From Streptomyces lonarensis (GTDB lineage: Bacteria; Actinomycetota; Actinomycetes; Streptomycetales; Streptomycetaceae), in NCBI RefSeq assembly GCF_012033735.1, contig NZ_JAAVJD010000008.1, positions 1 through 54,951 on the forward strand: a stretch of DNA of 54,951 nucleotides, given 5' to 3'. Made by a program: the position numbers and the translations under genes. The notes beneath the pieces were generated by a model that saw only the letters and a list, made by a program, of their open reading frames with translations, had not been told where the DNA came from and made no database searches. Position 1 is the stretch's first letter. The number at the start of each line of letters is the position of its first letter. Shown piece by piece: positions 31,004-41,993 of the stretch.

Positions 31004-33139
31004 TCAGTGCCAGATGTTGACGTCGGTCCAGTAGCGGCTGCCGAGCAGGGCGGGGCCGGGCAGCCGGGTCAGCGGGGGCGGGTCGGGGGTGAGGGCTCCG
31101 GGGTCGACGTCGTGCCCCGCGAGGTAGGCGGCGGCCAGCAGTCCGCACCAGTCGGCCTCGTCGAGCGCGGCCGGGTCGGTCAGCGGCAGTGCCGCCGTGC
31201 CGGTGCGGCGCAGGGTGACGGTGTCGGCGTCGTCGTGCCGTTCCCAGGGGGGGCCGGTGGCGCCGTCCCCGGTGAGGACGGCCAGCAGCGGCGCGGCGAG
31301 CGCGGCGGGGCACACGACACCGGCGATCGGTGCCCCGGCGCCGCAGATCCGGGCGAGCCAGGCGGGTGTCCGGTCACCGGTCCCCTCCCCCGGTGTGCTG
31401 TCGCCCCCGGGCGGGCGGGCGTCGAGGCCGGGCAGTTCCGTTGTCGGCGCACCGCGCCGCAGGTCCAGCAGCACCCCGGTGGTGCTTGAAGGGGCAGCGC
31501 CCGGGGGGTCGGTGGTCGCGGCACACCCCAGTGCGGTCAGGAGGTCCTCGTCGGAGCGGACGACGGCGGCGTGGCGGTGGGCGAGGTGGTCGCGGCGCTC
31601 GGCCAGGGTCCGGCAGACCGAGCCGTGGCTCCAGTCGTCTCGCGCGGCCAGGTGCGTTCGGAGGCGCTGCGCGGTGGCGGACAGTGCTGCCGGGGTGTGG
31701 GCGGAGAGCAGCAGCAGCGCCGGGCCGCCGTGCTCCGGCGGGGCGGAGCCGGGGGGCGGCGGCGCCTCCATGACGACGTGCGCGGCGGTGCCGGTGAAGC
31801 CGGTGGCGCTGACGCCGGCGAGGGTGCGGGCGGTGGTGGGCCAGGGTCGCGGGGCGGTTGCCAGGCGGAGGCCGGTGCGCTCCCAGGCGATGGCGGGGTC
31901 GGGGTGGTCGGCGCCGGGCTGGGGCGGGATCTCCCGGTGGGCCAGTGCCAGCGCGGTCTTCATCATGCCGGCGACCCCGGACGCGGTCTCCAGGTAGCCG
32001 AGGTTCGCCTTGGCCGAGCCGACGTAGAGGTCGGGTGCGGCGGCTCCGCGCCGGTCGTACGCAGCGGCGAGGGTCTCCGCCTCGACGACGCCGCCGACCC
32101 GGGAGCCGTTGGCCTGCGCCTCGACGTACCGCACGTCGTGGGCCGACGCACCGGTCCGGTGCAGCGCGAGGTCGATCACGGTGCGCTGCGCCGCGGCGGA
32201 CCACGCGGCCAACTGCTCGCGGTCACCGTCCTGGTGGACGGCGCTGCCGCGGACGACTGCGTAGGGGGGCCGTCCGTCGGCCGCGGCGTCGCGGTAGCGT
32301 TCCAGGACGAGTACCCCGCAGCCTTCCGCGCGGACGTAGCCGTCCGCCTCGGCGGTGAAGGGCAGGCACCGGCCGGTGGGTGAGATCATGCCGGCCTGCG
32401 CGAAGACCTCGCTGGTGAACGGGGAGAGCAGCAGGTGGCTCACGCCGACGACGGCGACGTCGCACTCCTCGGCGCGCAGCGCTCCGGCGGCCAGGTGCAC
32501 CGCGGTGAGCGCGGAGGAGCAGGCGGTGTCCAGGGTGAGGGCGGGCCCCCGTACCCGGAGTGCCAGGGCGATGCGCCCGGAGGCGGCGCTGAGTGCGGTG
32601 CCGGTGCCCATGTACGGGGAGAGGTCGTCCTTGCCGATGCCGTTGCGCAGCCCCGCGAAGTTGTACTCCGCGGTGCTGATGCCCACGTAGACGCCGACGC
32701 GGCGGCGGCGCAGGGTACGGAGCGTCAGGTTGGCGTCGGCGAGCGCCTGGAGTGTGACGTCCAGCAGCAGGCGCTGCTGGGGGTCGAGGTGCTCGGCCTC
32801 CTCGGGCGTGAGGCCGAAGCGTTCGGCGTCGAAGAGGTCGATGCCGTCGAGGTAGGCGCCGGCAGCGAGGGTCGCGGCGAGCGGGGCGAGGTCGGGGGCG
32901 GTGGTGTCCCAGCGTGGGCGGCCCCGACTGTCGGTCGGCGGTTGCGATGCCGCGCCGGTCACGGGCCGGGCGTCGCGCACGGCCTCCCACAGTGCGTCGG
33001 GGGTGTCGATGCCGCCCGGGAAGCGGCACCCCATGCCGCTGACGGCGATGCCCTGGGTGCTCTCCTGGTGGCGCCGGGCCAGCAGGACCATGAGCTGTTT
33101 CCGGGTCAGTCCGGCCAGCTGGTCGATGTAGTCGTTCAC
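31004..33139 (-). CDS. Ketosynthase-like protein with both catalytic His lost and AT reduced to a remnant
   Basis: The 711-residue protein begins with a docking-like helix (DYIDQLAGLTRKQLMVLLAR) and a KS domain (about 29-460) with nucleophile Cys207 in LDTACSSALTAVHLA. The HGTGT motif reads EAQANGS (His to Gln342) and the NIGH motif reads NLGYLE (His to Tyr382). Without both His the domain cannot decarboxylate malonyl-ACP normally, but the Cys could still accept an acyl group. After the KS-AT linker (LLLLSAHTPAALSATAQRL) no AT catalytic motif exists. The end, YLAGHDVDPGAL...GSRYWTDVNIW, resembles a post-AT linker. It may be an acyl carrier, a transferase or a PKS partner. GTG start with AGGAGAG. 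Confidence 0.82.
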   Translation of the reverse strand: MNDYIDQLAGLTRKQLMVLLARRHQESTQGIAVSGMGCRFPGGIDTPDALWEAVRDARPVTGAASQPPTDSRGRPRWDTTAPDLAPLAATLAAGAYLDGIDLFDAERFGLTPEEAEHLDPQQRLLLDVTLQALADANLTLRTLRRRRVGVYVGISTAEYNFAGLRNGIGKDDLSPYMGTGTALSAASGRIALALRVRGPALTLDTACSSALTAVHLAAGALRAEECDVAVVGVSHLLLSPFTSEVFAQAGMISPTGRCLPFTAEADGYVRAEGCGVLVLERYRDAAADGRPPYAVVRGSAVHQDGDREQLAAWSAAAQRTVIDLALHRTGASAHDVRYVEAQANGSRVGGVVEAETLAAAYDRRGAAAPDLYVGSAKANLGYLETASGVAGMMKTALALAHREIPPQPGADHPDPAIAWERTGLRLATAPRPWPTTARTLAGVSATGFTGTAAHVVMEAPPPPGSAPPEHGGPALLLLSAHTPAALSATAQRLRTHLAARDDWSHGSVCRTLAERRDHLAHRHAAVVRSDEDLLTALGCAATTDPPGAAPSSTTGVLLDLRRGAPTTELPGLDARPPGGDSTPGEGTGDRTPAWLARICGAGAPIAGVVCPAALAAPLLAVLTGDGATGPPWERHDDADTVTLRRTGTAALPLTDPAALDEADWCGLLAAAYLAGHDVDPGALTPDPPPLTRLPGPALLGSRYWTDVNIWH

Positions 33140-33159
33140 GGTCTCTCCTCGCCTCCCCG

Positions 33160-36100
33160 TCAGAAGGTCTGCGCGCGCAGTTCGGCGAGTTCGGCGTCGG
33201 CTTGCTCATCGGTGAGGTCGGCGGGCGCGGCGGGTGGCGGCGGGCCCTCGGGCTGCGCGGTGTCCGCCGTTTCCGGGGAGTCTGCCTCCGGGGCGAGCCG
33301 GGCGGCGACGTGCCCGGCGAGGTCGGCGACGGTGGGGTGGTCGAAGAGCGCCGAGGTCGGCAGCGCGGTGCGGAAGGCGCCCTCCAGCGCGTTCTTGAGT
33401 TCGACGGCCGCCAGGGAGTCGACGCCGAGTTCGAGGAACTTCGCGGCGGGGTCGATGTCGTCGCCGGACTCGAAGTGCAGCACCGCGGCGACCTTGGCCC
33501 GCACGATGTCGGTGACGCCCCGGGTTCGCTCGGCGGGCGGCAGAGCGGCGAGTTCGACGAGGTCGATCTCGTCCTCCCGAGTGGCGGCCCGGGGTCGGAC
33601 GGCGGTGTAGAAGGCGTCCGCGCCGGCGGGGCCGGACAGCAGGCGCTCGAAGTCGAACTCGCCGATCACGGCCTGGGGCGCGGAGCGGTCCCAGGCGCGC
33701 GTGAGCTGACGCATGCCGTCGGTGGGTGTCAGGAACTTCAGGCCGCGCCCCTCGATGGCCCGGATCTGCTGGGCGGTGAGGCCGGCGGCCATGCCGACCT
33801 CGGCCCAGGGGCCCCAGTTGACGCTCAGTCCGGGCAGGCCGCGGGCGGCACGTTCGTGCATCAGCGCGTCGAGGAACGCGTTGGCGGCGGCGTAGTTGCT
33901 CTGCCCGACGGAGCCGATGACCGACGCGACCGACGAGTAGGCCACGAAGAAGCGCAGGCCGGGCAGGTCGGCGGTGGCCCGGTGCAGGAGCCAGCCCCCG
34001 TAGACCTTCGGACGCAGGACGGTGTCGATTCTTTCCCAGTCCTGCCGCCCGATCGGTGCGTCGGCGAGGACGCCCGCGGCGTGGAGGACGCCGCCGAGCG
34101 GGGCGGTCGCGGTGTCGGCCTCCGCCACGATGCGGGCGACATCGGCGGGGTCGGCGACGTCGCCGGTGAGGACACGGACCGTGACTCCGTCCCCGAGGGA
34201 GCGGGCCAGGTCGGAGAGCTGGGCCGGGTCGACGGTGCGCCGACTGACCAGGGCCAGGTGGCGGGCTCCGTCCCGCACCAGCCTGCGGGCGGCGACGGTG
34301 CCCAGGGCGCCGAGGCCGCCGGTGATGAGGTAGGTCTCGTCGGCGGTCAGCCGCACGGGGTCGGGCGTGGGCTCCGGGGTCGGGAAGGTGAGGACGAGCT
34401 TGCCGACGTTGGCGCCGCGGCTCAGGACGCCGAACGCCTCCTCGGTCTCGTCCAGGGTGTACGCGGTCGTGGGCAGCGCGCCGAGGTCTCCGGCGTCGAT
34501 GTGGGCGACGACCCGGGTGAGGATCTCCTTGTTGAGCCGGTTGAGCTGCGCCTCGGGGAGTTCGCTGAGGTCGAAGTTGTGATAGCGGACGTCCGGTCGG
34601 TACTCCGCCGTGCGCTCGGGCGACCAGATGCCGATCTTGCCGAGCTCGACGAACCGGCCGCCGTCGGCCAGGCAGTCGAGCCCGGCGGGGACGTAGTCCT
34701 TGTTGAGGCTGTTGAGGACGATGTCGACGCCCCGGCCGTCCGTCGCCTCGCGGACCTGCTCCGAGAAGGCGAGGGTGCGCGAGTTCATCAGGTGTCGGAC
34801 TCCGGCCTGCCGCAGCAGCGGCCACTTGCCGGGGCTCGCGGTGGCGTAGACCTCGGCTCCCGCGAGGTGGGCGATGCGCACCGCGGCCTGTCCGACTCCG
34901 CCCGCGGCGGCGTGGATCAGTACCTTGTCGCCCGGCTTGATCCCGGCGAGGTCGTGCAGCGAGTACCAGGCGGTGACGTAGGCGGTGGGGAGGGCGGCGG
35001 CCTCCGCGAACCCGAGTGCGGAGGGCTTGCGGACCGCCACGGCCGACGGGACGGTCACCCGAGAGCGCATGCAGCCCAGGTGACTCAGCAGTACCTCGTC
35101 ACCGGGGGCGAACTCCGCGGAGGGCCCGGCGCTCAGCACGGTACCGGACGCTTCGAAGCCCAGCGGCAGCGGGACGTACTCGGTGGCGGTCTCCTCGGCG
35201 TGCCGGCGGAGCATGCCCAGCGCGTTGAGGACGTCCTTGAAGTTCAGGCCGGCGGCGTGGACGCGCACCTCGATCTCGTCGCGTTCGGGGGCCCGGTCGG
35301 GGACGGGCACGGGGGCGATGCCCGAGAACCGCCCGTGGTCGAGGATCGTGAGTTCGACCGTGGTCCCCGTGCCGTCGACGCCGTCGGTGCGGGTCCGGTG
35401 CAGGCGCTGCACCCGGCGGGCACCGGCCCGCAGGCCGATGCGGTGGTCGCCGGTGTCGCCGGCGGCGCACTCCTGCCACAGCGCCGCGAGGTCCGCCGGC
35501 GAATCCTGCGCCGGCAGGTCGACCAGGGCGGCCCGCAGCGCGGGGTGTTCGTTGAGCAGCACCGGGCCGAAGCCCCACAGCGACGCGGCCGCCAGCCTGC
35601 GGGGGTGGAGCGGCTCGGTGGCGTCGTCCTCGGGCAGCCGCTGGGCTCCCCGGGTCACCAGCAGCAGTCGCGGGGCACGGTCGCCGAGGGCTGCGAGCAG
35701 CGAGAGCAGAGCGGTGTAGTTGCGGCGGCTCTCCTCTCGGAGCGCCGCTGCCTCCGCCGTGGGGCCGTCCGGGGCCGGGGCGGTGTCGCCGCCGTCCCAG
35801 AACCAGCAGATGTCGGTGATGTCCGCCGGCAGCGCGTCCGGCACCGGACCGCCGTCGGTGCGTGCTGCCGTGTCGAGCGTCCGCACCGTGACGCCGTCCG
35901 GGGCGGGCGGCAGCTCCGCCGGGACGGCGCCGAGGACGAGGACGCGGCGTTCCTGCGCCGGCCGACCCGCGGGCAGCGAGCGCCGGGTCCAGCGCGGCTC
36001 GTGGACGAGGTGGCGGGCGGCACCGGTCTGCGTGACGCGCTTGAGGCGCAGTCCTCGCACGGTCAGGGCGGGTCGGTCGCCCTCCAGGGCGAAGAGGTCG

Positions 36101-39100
36101 GCGGCGAGCTCGTCGGCGTTCTCCTGCGGCAGCAGGCGGAGCACGGTGGTGAGGGTGCCGCGGGGGTTCTTGTGGAGGACCACCTCGTCGAACGCGACGG
36201 GCAGGTAGGTCGCGCCGGGGGGTGCCACGACGGCGAGGGTCTGCATCGCGCAGTCCAGGACGGCCGGGTGGAGGCGTCCGCCGTCGCCGATCCCCGCCGC
36301 GCGGATCTCGGCGGTGGCGAGGCCGCCCGGGCGGGAACGTACCCGCTCGATCCGGCGGTAGTGCGGGCCGTAGGCGAGCCCGACCTCGGTGAAGTCGGCG
36401 TAGAGCTCGTCCGCCGGGTGGTGCCGGTCGGCGTCCGCTGCCTGGGCCAGGAGCTGCCGGGCGTCCCGGGCGGAGGCGTCGGCGGCGGGGTTCGCGGTGC
36501 TGCCGGCGAGGGTGGCGGTGGCATGCAGGCGTTCGATGCCGCCCTCGGCGACGCTGACGATGCTGACCGAGTGGCCACCCGCCGGGTCGGCCGTCAACCG
36601 GGTGCGCAGCTCCGTGGCGGCGCCCTCGGGCAGGAAGAGCGGTTCGTGGATGCGCAACTGCCGCACCGGGCGGGAGGTCTCGCCGAGGACGGCGTCCTGG
36701 ATGTCGAGGGCGAGGGCGACGTACCCGGCGCCGGGGAAGACGACCTGTCCCATGACGCGGTGGTCGGCGAGGTGCGCGGGGGCGTCCGGTCCGATCAGGG
36801 CGCGGAACTCGGTGGTGCCCGCCGCGCGCTGTGCGTCGGTGGTGCTCTCGGTTCCCAGCAGCGTCGCCGCGGGCGACGGGGCGCCGGGGACGCCGAGGCG
36901 GCGGTCGTCGACGGGGAGCCAGTACCGCTTGGTGTCGAAGACGTAGGTCGGCAGGTCGAGCAGCCGGCCGGGCCGGCCTCGGTGGTGGCCGGCCCAGTCG
37001 ACCGCCAGCCCGGCCGTGTAGCACCGGGCGAGCGCGGTGCGGAGCGTGCTGCCGTCGGTGTCCGCGGGGAGCAGGCTGGGGAGCCAGAGGTGGGCGGCCG
37101 CGTCCGGGCTGCGACGCCCCATGGCGGTGAGCGCTCCCGAAGGCCCGACCTCCACGAAGACGTGGCGCCCCCGCTGCTGCACGGTGCGCACGCCGGCGGC
37201 GAAGGCGACGGGCTCCCCGATGTGGCGGACCCAGTAGTCCGGCGTCGCCACCTCGTCGTACTCCGCGATCCGGCCGGTGACGTTGGAGACGAAGCTGACG
37301 GTGGGTTCGCGGAAGGCGATGTCCGCGATCTCCGCGCGGAAGGCGTCGAAGACCTCGGCCATCAGCGGGGAGTGGAAGGCGTGGGAGACCGGCAGCCCCT
37401 TGACGTCGAGGCCGTGCTCGCGCAGCTGCTGCTGCAGGCGGTCGACGGAGTCCCGACCGCCGGAGACGACGCACTGCTCGGGCGCGTTGACCGCGGCGAA
37501 GCTGACGTCGGGGATGTCGGTCAGGAACGGGTCGACGACGTCGGCCGCGGCACGGATCGCGATCATGCGGCCCGGCGTCGTGACGGACTGCATGAGCCGT
37601 GAGCGGGCCGCGACCAGCCGGACGGCGTCCGGCAGGTCGAAGAGGCCCGCGACGGTGGCGGCGACGATCTCGCCGATGCTGTGGCCGAGGAGGACGTTCG
37701 GCCGCACTCCCCACTCGGCCCAGAGGTGGGCGAGGGCGTACTCCAGGGTGAAGAGGGCGCACTGCGTGTACCGCGTGCGGTGGATGTCCGCCTCGGCTTC
37801 CGGTCCCTCGCCGAACATCAGGTCGCGGACGGAACGGCCCAGGTAGGGGTGGAAGAGGGCGTCGAGCCGGTCCACCTGCTCGCGGAAGGCGGGGTAGCGC
37901 TGGTACAGCGGGCGTCCCATCCCGGGGTACTGCGAACCCTGGCCGGTGAAGAGGAACGCGACGGGGGCGTCGCGCAGCTCGTCGCCCCCGGCGCCGGGCC
38001 GTCGCTGCTCGTCGGCGTTCATCACGCGGTCGAGCAGGGCGCGTGCCTGCCCCAGCTCCGCGACGGGGGCGGCGACGCGGGTGGCGAAGTGGGAGCGGCC
38101 CAGGTTGGCCGTACGGCAGAAGTCGGCCAGGTCCCGTTCGTCGAGGTCCTCCAACGCGGCCCGCCAGGCCGCGGCCTGGCGGCGCAGGGCCGCAGGGCCG
38201 CGGGCGGACAGGGTGAGCACCGCCTCGGTGGCGGAGGGCTCCGCCGGCTCCCGGTCGTCCGTGCCGTCGAGCGCGGGCGGCGCCTGCTCGAGGACGACGG
38301 AGGCGATGGTCCCGGCGAATCCGAACGAGTTGACGACGGCGCGGCGCGGCGCGTCCGTCCACGGGCGCCCGCCCGGGGGCAGCGCGACGTGGTAGTCGTC
38401 CCAGGGGACGTGGCGGTTGGGGACGGTGACGTTGAGGTGGGGGTAGAAGACGCCGTCCCGCAGCTGGAGGACGGTCTTGATGACGCCGCCGGCACCGGCG
38501 GCGGCCTCCATGTGCCCGATGTTGGTTTTCACCGACCCCACCGGGAGCGGTGCGCCGGGAGCGCGGGAGGCTCCGAAGACCTTCTCGATGGCCCCGATCT
38601 CGATCGGGTCGCCCAGCGAGGTGCCGGTGCCGTGCGCCTCGACGTAGCCGATCTCGGCCGGTTCGAGTACGGCGTCGGCGAGCGCGGCGCGCATGACCGC
38701 GGCCTGGGCGATGCCGTTGGGCACGGTGAGGCCGCCGCTCTCGCCGTCCTGACGGACGGCGGAGCCGCGCACCAGCGCCATGACCCGGTCTCCGTCCCGC
38801 CGGGCGTCGGTGAGTCGCTTGAGGACGAGGACGCCGACCCCCTCACTGCGGCTGTAGCCGTCGGCGCTCTCGTCGAACGTCTTGCACCGTCCGTCGGCGG
38901 CGAGCATGTTCGCCTGGGAGAAGACGATGTGGTTGCGGGGGTGGTGGATCGCGTTCACGCCACCGGCCAGCGCGATGTCGCACTCGCCGCGGCGCAGCCC
39001 GCCGGCGGCCAGGTGGAGGGCGACCAGGGAGGAGGAGCAGGCGGTGTCGATGCTCATGCTGGGGCCGCGCCATCCGAGGAAGTACGACAGCCGCCCGGAG

Positions 39101-39621
39101 ACGGCGCTGTGGGCGGTGCCCGTGCCGACCGCCGCCTCCAGTTCCTCGGGCCGCAGTGCGCTCATCTCCAGGCTGTAGTCGACGGAGCTGACGCCCATGT
39201 AGACGGCGCCGTTGCTGCCCCGCAGCGCCGCCGGGTCGATGTTGGCGGCCTCCAGCGCGTGCCAGGACGCCTCCAGCACCAGCCGCTGCTGGGGGTCGAC
39301 GTAGGCGGCCTCCTTGGGTGCGATGTTGAAGAACTGCGGGTCGAACCGGTCGATGTCGCGCAGGAAGCCGCCGCCCGCGGTGGTGATCCGCCCCCGGGTG
39401 CCGCGCTCCGCGCTGTGCAGCGCCTCGGTGTCCCAGCGGTCGGCGGGGACGGGCCCCGTGCCGTCCCCGCCCTGCGCGAGGAACTCCGCGAACCCCTCGG
39501 GGGTGGTGTTCTCCCCCGGCAGCCGTAGACCGACTCCCACCACGGCGATGGGCTCGTACTTCTCCAGCAGCAGTCGCCGGAGCAGTTGGTCCTTGTCGGA
39601 GTCCGGAACCGAGTCAGTCAT
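33160..39621 (-). CDS. Single-module highly reducing type I PKS: KS-AT-DH-ER-KR-ACP
   Basis: The 2153-residue megaenzyme has all domains with intact motifs. KS: Cys195 in DTACSSSL, His330 in EAHGTGT, His370 in NIGH. AT: Ser648 in GHSIGE, and HAFHS at 747-751, which predicts malonyl-CoA. DH: His954 in [15 protein letters not shown] and Asp1123 in [25 protein letters not shown] near 1569. KR: GGLGALG at 1768 and YSSVAS...[13 protein letters not shown]: Ser2069 in LGVDSL. There is no thioesterase. One fully reducing module suggests iterative synthesis of a fatty-acid-like chain, as in mycobacterial lipid synthases. It sits between the free ACP and the KS-like gene. Confidence 0.93.
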   Translation of the reverse strand: MTDSVPDSDKDQLLRRLLLEKYEPIAVVGVGLRLPGENTTPEGFAEFLAQGGDGTGPVPADRWDTEALHSAERGTRGRITTAGGGFLRDIDRFDPQFFNIAPKEAAYVDPQQRLVLEASWHALEAANIDPAALRGSNGAVYMGVSSVDYSLEMSALRPEELEAAVGTGTAHSAVSGRLSYFLGWRGPSMSIDTACSSSLVALHLAAGGLRRGECDIALAGGVNAIHHPRNHIVFSQANMLAADGRCKTFDESADGYSRSEGVGVLVLKRLTDARRDGDRVMALVRGSAVRQDGESGGLTVPNGIAQAAVMRAALADAVLEPAEIGYVEAHGTGTSLGDPIEIGAIEKVFGASRAPGAPLPVGSVKTNIGHMEAAAGAGGVIKTVLQLRDGVFYPHLNVTVPNRHVPWDDYHVALPPGGRPWTDAPRRAVVNSFGFAGTIASVVLEQAPPALDGTDDREPAEPSATEAVLTLSARGPAALRRQAAAWRAALEDLDERDLADFCRTANLGRSHFATRVAAPVAELGQARALLDRVMNADEQRRPGAGGDELRDAPVAFLFTGQGSQYPGMGRPLYQRYPAFREQVDRLDALFHPYLGRSVRDLMFGEGPEAEADIHRTRYTQCALFTLEYALAHLWAEWGVRPNVLLGHSIGEIVAATVAGLFDLPDAVRLVAARSRLMQSVTTPGRMIAIRAAADVVDPFLTDIPDVSFAAVNAPEQCVVSGGRDSVDRLQQQLREHGLDVKGLPVSHAFHSPLMAEVFDAFRAEIADIAFREPTVSFVSNVTGRIAEYDEVATPDYWVRHIGEPVAFAAGVRTVQQRGRHVFVEVGPSGALTAMGRRSPDAAAHLWLPSLLPADTDGSTLRTALARCYTAGLAVDWAGHHRGRPGRLLDLPTYVFDTKRYWLPVDDRRLGVPGAPSPAATLLGTESTTDAQRAAGTTEFRALIGPDAPAHLADHRVMGQVVFPGAGYVALALDIQDAVLGETSRPVRQLRIHEPLFLPEGAATELRTRLTADPAGGHSVSIVSVAEGGIERLHATATLAGSTANPAADASARDARQLLAQAADADRHHPADELYADFTEVGLAYGPHYRRIERVRSRPGGLATAEIRAAGIGDGGRLHPAVLDCAMQTLAVVAPPGATYLPVAFDEVVLHKNPRGTLTTVLRLLPQENADELAADLFALEGDRPALTVRGLRLKRVTQTGAARHLVHEPRWTRRSLPAGRPAQERRVLVLGAVPAELPPAPDGVTVRTLDTAARTDGGPVPDALPADITDICWFWDGGDTAPAPDGPTAEAAALREESRRNYTALLSLLAALGDRAPRLLLVTRGAQRLPEDDATEPLHPRRLAAASLWGFGPVLLNEHPALRAALVDLPAQDSPADLAALWQECAAGDTGDHRIGLRAGARRVQRLHRTRTDGVDGTGTTVELTILDHGRFSGIAPVPVPDRAPERDEIEVRVHAAGLNFKDVLNALGMLRRHAEETATEYVPLPLGFEASGTVLSAGPSAEFAPGDEVLLSHLGCMRSRVTVPSAVAVRKPSALGFAEAAALPTAYVTAWYSLHDLAGIKPGDKVLIHAAAGGVGQAAVRIAHLAGAEVYATASPGKWPLLRQAGVRHLMNSRTLAFSEQVREATDGRGVDIVLNSLNKDYVPAGLDCLADGGRFVELGKIGIWSPERTAEYRPDVRYHNFDLSELPEAQLNRLNKEILTRVVAHIDAGDLGALPTTAYTLDETEEAFGVLSRGANVGKLVLTFPTPEPTPDPVRLTADETYLITGGLGALGTVAARRLVRDGARHLALVSRRTVDPAQLSDLARSLGDGVTVRVLTGDVADPADVARIVAEADTATAPLGGVLHAAGVLADAPIGRQDWERIDTVLRPKVYGGWLLHRATADLPGLRFFVAYSSVASVIGSVGQSNYAAANAFLDALMHERAARGLPGLSVNWGPWAEVGMAAGLTAQQIRAIEGRGLKFLTPTDGMRQLTRAWDRSAPQAVIGEFDFERLLSGPAGADAFYTAVRPRAATREDEIDLVELAALPPAERTRGVTDIVRAKVAAVLHFESGDDIDPAAKFLELGVDSLAAVELKNALEGAFRTALPTSALFDHPTVADLAGHVAARLAPEADSPETADTAQPEGPPPPAAPADLTDEQADAELAELRAQTF

Positions 39622-39763
39622 GGCGTCTCTCCCGCTGGGCGGCGCGTGGATGGGGTCGAGTGGGGGCGGTGGTGCGGGGCACCGGGCGGAGGGGGTGCTC
39701 CGGTACCCCGCACCGGCGGCGGACGGCGTTCGACGGGCGGGGTGCGGCCCACCGGTGGCGGGC

Positions 39764-40177
39764 TCAGGAGTAGAGCGACTTCATGAGGTCGTCCACCAGC
39801 AGCCGGGTGGTGCGGTCCGCCGAGTGGGGGGCGCCGTCCGGCGGTGACGCCCGGTCCGCGGGGGGCGGGGGGAAGTGGTCCGACAGCACGTCGGTCCGCA
39901 GGTGGGCCAGGAGATGGTCCACGGTCGGGTTGTTGAGGAGTTCGGAGGCGTCGATCGGACGACCGATGGCCGTCTCCAGCCGCTGCTCCACCTCGGTGGC
40001 GCCGAGCGAGGTGAGTCCGTGGGCGAAATAGCTCTCGTCCCGGGGCAGCACGTCGTCCTCGCCCATGAGCAGCACCGTGCGGAACTCGCCCACGACGAGT
40101 TCCTCCAGCAGTGCGGCGCGCTCCGGGAGCGGTGTCGCCGCGAGGCGGCGCAGCCAGGCGGTGGGGGCGGCGGTCAC
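39764..40177 (-). CDS. Free acyl carrier protein with an altered DSL motif, 137 aa
   Basis: Residues 20-95 are an ACP domain: LLMGEDDVLPRDESYFAHGLTSLGATEVEQRLETAIGRPIDASELLNNPTVDHLLAHL. The phosphopantetheine Ser lies in GLTSLGA, where Thr replaces the usual Asp, a variant seen in PKS/NRPS carrier domains. A 40-residue Pro-rich linker and a short helix (LLVDDLMKSLYS) follow. Position next to the FcoT-like gene matches ScoB in the isonitrile lipopeptide pathway, the carrier on which glycine is added. The GTG overlaps the stop of the FcoT-like gene (GTGA). Confidence 0.87.
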   Translation of the reverse strand: MTAAPTAWLRRLAATPLPERAALLEELVVGEFRTVLLMGEDDVLPRDESYFAHGLTSLGATEVEQRLETAIGRPIDASELLNNPTVDHLLAHLRTDVLSDHFPPPPADRASPPDGAPHSADRTTRLLVDDLMKSLYS

Positions 40178-40761
40178 GGCGCTTCACCGCCCGCGGGTGC
40201 CGGCGGGTCGGTGACCACCAGGCGTACCTCTCCCTGGCAGTGACCGCCGTCGTCGTCCCAGTAGCGGCAGGTCGTGTCGGCGACGATCATCGGCCGGCGG
40301 TCACGCCCCCCGCTGTACCGGCGGGCGCGGGTGAAGGTGATCTCGCCGTGGAACCGGTGGGAGCCCATGGCCTTCGCGAAGGAGCTGCGGAAGTCGACGA
40401 TCAGGAAGGCGGGCAGCTGCCGCTGCCAGTAGTCGTCCATGGACCATTCCGCGAACGGCGGCATGATGCCCTCTTTGACGGCCTTGGCGACCGCGTAGTA
40501 CATCATCTGGTTGTAGCAGAGGTTGAACTCGACGGCGTTGAAGTGGCCGGTGTCGTCGATGTAGAACGGGGCCGGTATCGAGAAGGTGCACGTCGCCCGG
40601 GCCAGGCCGTCCTCGGTCGCCTCGACCTCCGCCGTCCGGAGGTACCGGCAGTCGGGGCGGTAGACGCGCAGTACCCGTGCCAGCAGCGCCTCGTCGGTCG
40701 CGTGCCCGGCCGCTCCGGCGGCGGGCGCGGCACCGGACGGCAGCAGGGGAGCAGTGGTCAT
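40174..40761 (-). CDS. FcoT/ScoD-like hot-dog protein (glycine-adding thioesterase family)
   Basis: The 195-residue protein resembles mycobacterial FcoT (Rv0098): FYIDDTGHFNAVEFNLCYNQMMYYAVA, then EWSMDDYWQRQLPAFLIVDFRSSF and SHRFHGEITF. In isonitrile lipopeptide clusters the ScoD/FcoT homologue is reported to add glycine to the beta carbon of an alpha,beta-unsaturated acyl-ACP and release the carboxymethyl-amino acid. This is the substrate type the ScoE-like enzyme then converts to an isonitrile. Here the acyl group would come from the PKS. The ATG overlaps the P450 stop (ATGA), and its own stop overlaps the ACP start, giving a tight P450-FcoT-ACP-PKS operon. Confidence 0.85.
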   Translation of the reverse strand: MTTAPLLPSGAAPAAGAAGHATDEALLARVLRVYRPDCRYLRTAEVEATEDGLARATCTFSIPAPFYIDDTGHFNAVEFNLCYNQMMYYAVAKAVKEGIMPPFAEWSMDDYWQRQLPAFLIVDFRSSFAKAMGSHRFHGEITFTRARRYSGGRDRRPMIVADTTCRYWDDDGGHCQGEVRLVVTDPPAPAGGEAP

Positions 40762-41993
40762 CGGTCGGCCTGCTTTCCGAGGACGACCGGCAGCGTGGAG
40801 AGCTCCCGGAAGGTGAAGCCCGGGCGGTACCGCAGCGCTTCGTCTGCGAGCGCCATCTCCGGGAACCGGGTCAGCAGCTGCCGCAGCGAGACGGCCACCT
40901 CCATCCGTCCCAGCTGCGCTCCGGGGCAGAAGTGCGGGCCGAACCCGAAGCTGACGTGGGTGGTGTCGTCCCTCTCGAAGTCCATCCGGGCGGGGCACGC
41001 GTACTGCTCGGGGTCACGGCCTGCGGAGCCGATGGACAGCACCACGGCGCTGCCCGCCTCGATGGGCACTCCCCCGATCACCAGGTCCTCGGTGGCGAAC
41101 CGGCGGATCGCGTTCTGGACCGGTGCCTCGAAGCGCAGGAGTTCCTCGACGGCCGCCGGCATCAGCTCGGGGTACGCGCGCAGCTGCGACGCCCGCTCGG
41201 GGTCGCGGAGCAGAGCGAGCGCCCCGGAGCTGATCATGCTGAGCGTGGTGTCGTACCCGCCGATGAGGATCATGAACGCCATGCCGACCATCTCGGACTC
41301 GGTCAACCTGTCGTCCTGGTCGCGGGCGTCGATGAGCCCGGTGATCAGCGCGTCGTCCGGCTCCGTGCGCTTGAGCGCGATCATCCGTTTGAGGAAGGCG
41401 ACCATGTCCCGGCATCCCTGCGCGGCACCGGCGGGGTCGGTTCCGACGATGTTGTCGGTGTAGGCGCGGAAGGCACCGCGCTCGTCCTCGGGGATGCCCA
41501 GCAGGTCGCAGATGATGGTGATGGGCAGCGGAGCGGCGAGGGCGGAGACGAGGTCGACGGTGCCCTCGGTGTCCGCCATGGCGTCCAGCAGGCCGTCGAC
41601 GACCTCGTCGACCCGCGGCCGCAGTGACTCGATGCGCCGACGGGTGAAGGCGGCGTTGATCAGGGACCGCAGCCGGGTGTGGTGCGGCGGGTCGGTGGTG
41701 GCCAGGATGACCCGCAGGTCGTCGGGGAGCGGGATGCCCGTGTAGCCGCCCTTGTTGTACTTGGGATGCCGGGCCAGGCGCTGGTCGGCCAGTCCCTGGC
41801 GGACGTCCGCGTAGCGGGTGACGAGCCATACGGTCGAGCCGTCGGGCGCGGTGACCCGGTGTGCGGGGCCGGCGGTGCGCAGCTGGTCGTAGAGCGGGTA
41901 CGGGTCGGCGAAGTACGCCTCGTCGAAGACGGGTTCGGTGGTCCGATGCGCGACCGGGCAGCCGTCGGCCGGTGCGGATCTCGTCTCGGTCAT
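40758..41993 (-). CDS. Cytochrome P450, bacterial soluble type
   Basis: The 411-residue enzyme has the I-helix MILIGGYDTTLSMI, where the oxygen-binding Thr is kept and GGYDT replaces AGxDT. The ExxR is EELLRFEAPV, and the heme-binding loop is FGFGPHFCPG with Cys356 as ligand. The N-terminus (GCPVAHRTTEPVFDEAYFADPYPLYDQLR) is typical of actinomycete CYP105/107-like enzymes. There is no membrane anchor. The ferredoxin at 25071-25304 is the likely electron donor. A late hydroxylation, desaturation or epoxidation of the acyl chain fits isonitrile fatty-acid products. The ATG follows GAGGGCGAGA. Confidence 0.93.
   Translation of the reverse strand: MTETRSAPADGCPVAHRTTEPVFDEAYFADPYPLYDQLRTAGPAHRVTAPDGSTVWLVTRYADVRQGLADQRLARHPKYNKGGYTGIPLPDDLRVILATTDPPHHTRLRSLINAAFTRRRIESLRPRVDEVVDGLLDAMADTEGTVDLVSALAAPLPITIICDLLGIPEDERGAFRAYTDNIVGTDPAGAAQGCRDMVAFLKRMIALKRTEPDDALITGLIDARDQDDRLTESEMVGMAFMILIGGYDTTLSMISSGALALLRDPERASQLRAYPELMPAAVEELLRFEAPVQNAIRRFATEDLVIGGVPIEAGSAVVLSIGSAGRDPEQYACPARMDFERDDTTHVSFGFGPHFCPGAQLGRMEVAVSLRQLLTRFPEMALADEALRYRPGFTFRELSTLPVVLGKQADR

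Noticed and set aside
33202..37602. A 1466-codon open frame antisense to the PKS gene
   Set aside because: It is opposite a gene with complete PKS motifs, its translation is Gly/Val/Asp/Arg-rich without domains, and long antisense frames are normal in DNA of this GC content.
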